Positions 59,505 to 64,000 of a stretch of 64,000 nucleotides of DNA are shown one piece after another (the first letter of the stretch is position 1; each line of letters opens with the position of its first letter). The notes beneath the pieces are model-generated. The model was not told where the DNA came from, did no database searches, and saw only the letters and a program-made list of their open reading frames with translations. This DNA is from Paracoccaceae bacterium (GTDB taxonomy: Bacteria > Pseudomonadota > Alphaproteobacteria > Rhodobacterales > Rhodobacteraceae). Location: contig JALSKC010000061.1 in the NCBI GenBank assembly GCA_026989055.1, forward strand, positions 62,001 to 126,000, given 5' to 3'. The translations under genes and the position numbers were made by a program.

Positions 59505-62500
59505 TTATTCGGCGGGCACGGCCCCGGGCTCTTCCGCCAGCGGGTGGGCGAGATGCGGCAGCATCTCCTTCGGGCAGATCTGCAGGAAGAACCCGATCTC
59601 GGCATCCCAGTTGTTCAGGATGTCGGTGGCCTTTGCACTGCCTGTTTCCCGGGCGTGGCGCTCCAGAAGCTCCCGCAGCCCGGATTCCCAGTACCCACGC
59701 GCGACCGGGCCGACAAGCAGCGTCTCCATGTTCATCAGGCTGCGCGCCGTCCCCGTCGGGTCATAGACATAAGCCATGCCGCCGGTCATGCCGGCACCAA
59801 AGTTGGCACCGATGCTCCCGAGGATCACCGCCACCCCGCCGGTCATGTATTCGCAACCGTTGGAGCCGCAGCCCTCGACCACCACCTTCGCCCCCGAATT
59901 GCGCACCGCAAATCGTTCGCCGGCGCGCCCGGCGGCGAACAGGTAGCCATCGGTGGCACCGTAGAGCACGGTGTTGCCGATGATGGTGTTTTCGCTGGCC
60001 ACCAGCGGCGAATTCATCGCCGGGCGGATCACGATGGTGCCGCCGCTCAGCCCCTTGCCCACATAGTCGTTGGCCTCGCCCGAGACATCGATCTTGAGCC
60101 CCGGCACGGCAAAGGCTCCCAGTGACTGCCCGGCCGACCCGGCCAGCCGGATCGTCAGATGATCCGGCTGCAGCGAATTGCGCATCCCGAAGCGCTGCAC
60201 GATGTGGCTGGAAATCCGCGCGCCGATGCTGCGCTGGGTGTTCTGCACCGCATAGGACAATTCCATCTTCTCGCCGTCCTCGAGGAATTGCGCCGCATCG
60301 GAGACGATCTGCGCATCCAGCGTGTCGGGCACCTCGTTGCGCGGCCGCGCGCGGTCATAGACGATCCTGTCAGCCCCATCGACGGTGATGAGAAGCGGGT
60401 TCAGGTCCAGATCGTCCAGATGCGCCGAACCGCGGCTGACCTGGGTCAGCAGATCGGCGCGCCCGATCACCTCGTCCAGGCTGCGCGCCCCGATCGAGGC
60501 CAGGATCTCGCGCACTTCCTGCGCATAGAAGGTGATCAGGTTCACCACCTTGTCGGCGCTGCCGGTAAATTTCGCCCGCAGCCGTTCGTCCTGGGTGCAC
60601 ACGCCAACCGGGCAGGTGTTGGACTGGCACTGGCGCACCATGATGCAGCCCATGGCGATCAGCGCCGCGGTGCCGATGCCGTATTCCTCGGCCCCCATCA
60701 TCGCCGCCATCACGATATCCCGGCCCGTGCGCAATCCGCCGTCGGTGCGCAGCGTGACGCGGTCGCGCAGCTTGTTCATCGCCAGCACCTGGTGCGCTTC
60801 GGTCAGGCCCATCTCCCAGGGCAGGCCGGCATATTTGATGGAGGTCGCGGGGCTGGCCCCGGTGCCGCCGTTGTGGCCGGAAATCAGGATCACGTCGGCC
60901 TTGGCCTTGGCCACGCCGGCGGCGATGGTGCCCACCCCGGAGGCGGCCACCAGCTTCACCGTCACCTTGGCGCGCGGGTTGATCTGCTTGAGGTCGTAGA
61001 TCAGCTGCGCCAGGTCCTCGATACTGTAGATATCGTGATGCGGCGGCGGGCTGATCAGGGTCACGCCGGGGGTCGAATGGCGCAGCCGGGCGATGAGTTC
61101 CGTCACCTTCAGCCCAGGCAGCTGGCCGCCCTCTCCGGGCTTGGCGCCCTGGGCGACCTTGATCTCCAGCTCCTCGCAGTGGTTCAGGTATTCCGCCGTC
61201 ACCCCGAACCGGCCCGAGGCCACCTGCTTGATCTTGGCCGACGGGTTGTCGCCGTTGGGCTCTGGCGTGAAATGCGCCGGGTCTTCGCCGCCCTCGCCAC
61301 TGTCGCTTTTCGCGCCGATCCGGTTCATCGCCACGTTCAGAACCTTGTGCGCCTCGGGGCTGAGCGCGCCGAGCGACATCCCCGGCGTCACGAAGCGCTT
61401 GCGGATCGAGGTGATGCTTTCCACCTCCTCCAGCGGCACCGGCTTGCCCAGCGGCTTGAAATCCAGCAGGTCGCGCAGATGGATCGGCGGATTCGCCTGC
61501 ATCAGTGACGAATACTTCTTCCACAGGTCATAGCTGGCCCGGTCGCAGGCGCTTTGCATCAGGTGCATGGTCCGGGCGCCCCAGGCGTGGGTCTCGCCGC
61601 TCTTGCGCGCCTTGTAGAAACCGCCGATCGGCAGGAAGTCCGCCGGCCCCTTCCAGCCCTCGGCGTGCACCTGCTCCAGCTTGCGCTGGATGCCGTGCAG
61701 CCCGATGCCGGAAATCCGGCTGTGCATGCCGGGGAAATATTCCGCCACCAGCGCCCGGCTGAGGCCCACCGCCTCGAAGTTCAGCCCGCCGCGGTAGCTG
61801 GAAATCACCGAGATCCCCATCTTCGACATGATCTTCAGCAAGCCCTGGTCGATCGCCTGCCGGTAACGTGCGACATTCTCGGTCAGCGTTCCCTTCAGCA
61901 ACCCGCGTTCGAGCCGGTCGGCGATGGTGTCCTCGGCCAGATAGGCATTGACCACCGTCGCCCCGCAGCCGATCAGCACCGCGAAATAATGCGGGTCGAT
62001 GCACTCGGCCGAGCGCACGTTCAGCGAACAGAAGGTCCGCAGCCCCTTGCGCGTCAGCCAGCTGTGCACCGCGCTGGTCGCCAGGATCATCGGCATCGCC
62101 ACCTTGTCCGGCCCCTGATGCTGATCCGTCAGCACCAGATGCCCCGCCCCGGACCGCACCGCGTCCTCGGCCTCGGCGCGAATACGCGCCAGCGCATCCT
62201 GCAGCGCGCCCTCGCCGGCGCCTGCCGGAAAGCTGCAGTCGATCTCGACCATCGGCGCCTTGAACGCCTCTACCAGCCTGTCGAACTGCGCATTGCCCAC
62301 AAACGGGCTCTCCAGCACGATGATCTCGGTCTGGCTGCTGTCCTCGTCCAGCACGTTCTTGAGGTTGCCGAAGCGCGTCTTCAGGCTCATCACCCGGTAT
62401 TCGCGCAAGCTGTCGATCGGCGGATTGGTCACCTGGCTGAAGTTCTGCCTGAAATAGTGACTGAGCGGGCGATACTTCTTGCTCAGCACCGCGCTCGGCG

Positions 62501-63989
62501 TATCGTCGCCCATGCTGGCGATGGCTTCCTTGCCGTCCTCGGCCATGGGCGCCAGGATCTGCTCGACCTCCTCCAGGCTGTAGCCGGCGGCGATCTGGCG
62601 CCGGCGCAACTCCTCGCCGGTAAAGGCCGGGCGCTCCGTCACACCCGACAGATCCTGCTCCAGATCGGTGATCCGCCCTACCCAGTCACCGAACGGCAGC
62701 GCGCGGGCCAGCTTGTCCTTGATTTCCCTGTCATGGAACAGCTGCCCCTTCTTCATGTCCACGGCCAGCATCTGCCCCGGCCCCAGCGCGCCCTTTTCCA
62801 CGACCTTCGCCTCGTCCACCGGCACCATCCCGGCTTCGGAGCCGGCCATTACCAGCCCGTCATCCGTCACCACGTAGCGCATCGGGCGCAACCCGTTGCG
62901 GTCCAGCCCGGCGCAGACCCAGCGCCCGTCGGTCATCGCCAGGGCGGCAGGCCCGTCCCAGGGCTCCATCACGCTGTTGCAATAGGCATACATGTCGCGC
63001 CAGGCCTGCGGCAGTTCCACCGCCTGCTGGCTCCAGCTTTCCGGCACCAGCATCGTCTTGGCCATCGGGGCACTGCGCCCGGCGCGCACCAGGACCTCGA
63101 AAACAGAGTCCAATGCAGCCGAATCGCTGCTTCCCTGAGCCACGATCGGCTTGATGTCCTCGGCCATGTCGCCGAAAGCCGCGCTCGCCATGCGGATCTC
63201 GTGGCTCTTCATCCAGTTCAGGTTGCCCCTGAGCGTGTTGATCTCGCCGTTGTGCGCCAGCATCCGGAACGGCTGGGCCAGCCACCATTGCGGGAAGGTG
63301 TTGGTGGAATAGCGCTGGTGATAGATGGCAAAGGCGCTTTCGAAACGTTCGTCCTTCAGATCCGGATAGAATTCGGCCACCTGTTCGGCCAGCATCATCC
63401 CCTTGTAGATGATCGACCGGCACGACAGCGAGGCGATATACAGATCGGCGACCTGCGCCGCCGCTGCCGCCTTTTCGATCCGACGGCGGATGACGTAAAG
63501 CTCGCGCTCGAAGGTCTCCTCATCTACCCCCTTCGCATTGGAAATCAGGATCTGCTCGATTTCCGGGCGGGTGGCATTGGCCTTTTCGCCCAGCACCTCG
63601 ATATTCACCGGCACATGGCGCCAGCCGTAGATGTAATAGCCCATCCGCAGAACTTCGGTCTCGATGATGGTGCGGCAGGTTTCCTGCGCCGCGAAATTCG
63701 TGCGCGGCAGGAACACCTGGCCAACCGCCAGCAGCTCGTCATTGCGCGGCCTGTGGCCGGTGCGCTCGATCTGCTCGTAGAAGAAGGGCACCGGAATCTG
63801 CACATGAATGCCGGCACCATCACCCGTCTTGCCGTCGGCGTCCACGGCGCCCCGGTGCCAGACCGCTTTCAGCGCGTTGATGCCGTTCACGACCACCTGC
63901 CGGCTGGCCTTGCCATCGATCGAAACCACAAGCCCCACACCGCAGGAGGAACGCTCGAATTCCTCGGAATAGAGACTGTTCTCAGCCAT
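59505..63989 (-). CDS. gltB: glutamate synthase (NADPH) large subunit
   Basis: A 1494-residue enzyme making glutamate from glutamine and 2-oxoglutarate. The class II amidotransferase starts at Cys16 of SSCGVGLVVSIDGKA after a short propeptide. Then come the central domain, the FMN/2-oxoglutarate domain (GGEDPAHFTPEPNGDNPSAK, TGASPATSIKYAGLPWEMG), the 3Fe-4S cysteines in GCIMVRQCQSNTCPVGVCTQ and the C-terminal beta-helix (GSNGCEYMTGG, GMTGGMAYVYD). Length is typical. The ATG at 63989 lies 11 bases from the window edge, so its control region and gltD are not seen. It converges on xthA. Confidence 0.97.
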   Translation of the reverse strand: MAENSLYSEEFERSSCGVGLVVSIDGKASRQVVVNGINALKAVWHRGAVDADGKTGDGAGIHVQIPVPFFYEQIERTGHRPRNDELLAVGQVFLPRTNFAAQETCRTIIETEVLRMGYYIYGWRHVPVNIEVLGEKANATRPEIEQILISNAKGVDEETFERELYVIRRRIEKAAAAAQVADLYIASLSCRSIIYKGMMLAEQVAEFYPDLKDERFESAFAIYHQRYSTNTFPQWWLAQPFRMLAHNGEINTLRGNLNWMKSHEIRMASAAFGDMAEDIKPIVAQGSSDSAALDSVFEVLVRAGRSAPMAKTMLVPESWSQQAVELPQAWRDMYAYCNSVMEPWDGPAALAMTDGRWVCAGLDRNGLRPMRYVVTDDGLVMAGSEAGMVPVDEAKVVEKGALGPGQMLAVDMKKGQLFHDREIKDKLARALPFGDWVGRITDLEQDLSGVTERPAFTGEELRRRQIAAGYSLEEVEQILAPMAEDGKEAIASMGDDTPSAVLSKKYRPLSHYFRQNFSQVTNPPIDSLREYRVMSLKTRFGNLKNVLDEDSSQTEIIVLESPFVGNAQFDRLVEAFKAPMVEIDCSFPAGAGEGALQDALARIRAEAEDAVRSGAGHLVLTDQHQGPDKVAMPMILATSAVHSWLTRKGLRTFCSLNVRSAECIDPHYFAVLIGCGATVVNAYLAEDTIADRLERGLLKGTLTENVARYRQAIDQGLLKIMSKMGISVISSYRGGLNFEAVGLSRALVAEYFPGMHSRISGIGLHGIQRKLEQVHAEGWKGPADFLPIGGFYKARKSGETHAWGARTMHLMQSACDRASYDLWKKYSSLMQANPPIHLRDLLDFKPLGKPVPLEEVESITSIRKRFVTPGMSLGALSPEAHKVLNVAMNRIGAKSDSGEGGEDPAHFTPEPNGDNPSAKIKQVASGRFGVTAEYLNHCEELEIKVAQGAKPGEGGQLPGLKVTELIARLRHSTPGVTLISPPPHHDIYSIEDLAQLIYDLKQINPRAKVTVKLVAASGVGTIAAGVAKAKADVILISGHNGGTGASPATSIKYAGLPWEMGLTEAHQVLAMNKLRDRVTLRTDGGLRTGRDIVMAAMMGAEEYGIGTAALIAMGCIMVRQCQSNTCPVGVCTQDERLRAKFTGSADKVVNLITFYAQEVREILASIGARSLDEVIGRADLLTQVSRGSAHLDDLDLNPLLITVDGADRIVYDRARPRNEVPDTLDAQIVSDAAQFLEDGEKMELSYAVQNTQRSIGARISSHIVQRFGMRNSLQPDHLTIRLAGSAGQSLGAFAVPGLKIDVSGEANDYVGKGLSGGTIVIRPAMNSPLVASENTIIGNTVLYGATDGYLFAAGRAGERFAVRNSGAKVVVEGCGSNGCEYMTGGVAVILGSIGANFGAGMTGGMAYVYDPTGTARSLMNMETLLVGPVARGYWESGLRELLERHARETGSAKATDILNNWDAEIGFFLQICPKEMLPHLAHPLAEEPGAVPAE

Positions 63990-64000
63990 CCACCGGCGCT

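Overview
The window is a GC-rich stretch of a chromosome from an alphaproteobacterium, almost certainly of the order Rhodobacterales (Rhodobacter/Roseobacter lineage). Support comes from the gene content: an S10 ribosomal operon that stops after rplP, a fused MobB-MoeA protein, the membrane ferritin MbfA, a 44-residue aa3 oxidase subunit IV, a DUF3576 lipoprotein, a DUF2794 protein, several TRAP transporters, and a two-gene locus resembling the head-spike genes (ghsA/ghsB) of the Rhodobacter gene transfer agent. Genus cannot be fixed from the sequence alone. I found no rRNA, tRNA, CRISPR, insertion sequence or intact prophage.

Layout. 1-2.8 kb: rplB-rpsS-rplV-rpsC-rplP, closed by a strong terminator. 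2.9-8 kb: amidohydrolase, a possible small gene, ETF:ubiquinone oxidoreductase, then greA and a two-helix membrane protein on the plus strand. 8.2-11.5 kb: molybdenum cofactor/formate dehydrogenase maturation operon (fdhD-mobA-mobB/moeA, all ATGA-coupled). 11.6-20.2 kb (minus strand): lipoprotein, small oxidase subunit, ornithine-cyclodeaminase-like protein, HAD hydrolase, YaiI, S-formylglutathione hydrolase, AEC permease, MbfA, an NYN-LOTUS/ClpP-like coupled pair and glutathione-dependent formaldehyde dehydrogenase. 20.4-25.6 kb: DUF2794, NlpC/P60, M17 peptidase, an HPt-like small protein, carbonic anhydrase and asd. 25.8-33.7 kb: envelope polysaccharide genes (GT29-like, LpcC-like mannosyltransferase, ugd, UDP-glucuronate epimerase) interrupted by an RpiR regulator divergent from a class III aminotransferase and by a phosphoesterase.

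33.8-37.3 kb carries the GTA-type head spike pair and an orphan radical SAM protein. 37.5-46.7 kb holds two TRAP transport systems facing away from each other (DctPQM on minus; TAXI plus fused permease plus universal stress protein on plus) around a family III CoA-transferase. 47.0-54.4 kb (minus strand) is a housekeeping cluster: Trm112-like, LON-domain protein, CnoX-type thioredoxin, ptsN, hpf, lptB-lptA-lptC, kdsD, rnd and a DUF3576 lipoprotein. 54.7-64 kb: porin, YggS-type PLP protein, ribA, an OmpR-type response regulator, xthA and gltB, whose start codon lies 11 bases from the window end.

Most of the window is ordinary core genome. The parts that repay a second look are the GTA-like spike locus with its unusual leader (intrinsic terminator between an A/T-rich repeat array and the start codon), the orphan radical SAM protein next to it, the Irr-box-like palindrome in front of mbfA, the duplicated operator-like repeats between the RpiR gene and the aminotransferase, and the translationally coupled NYN/ClpP-like pair. 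All functional calls rest on motif recognition by eye; no database search was run.
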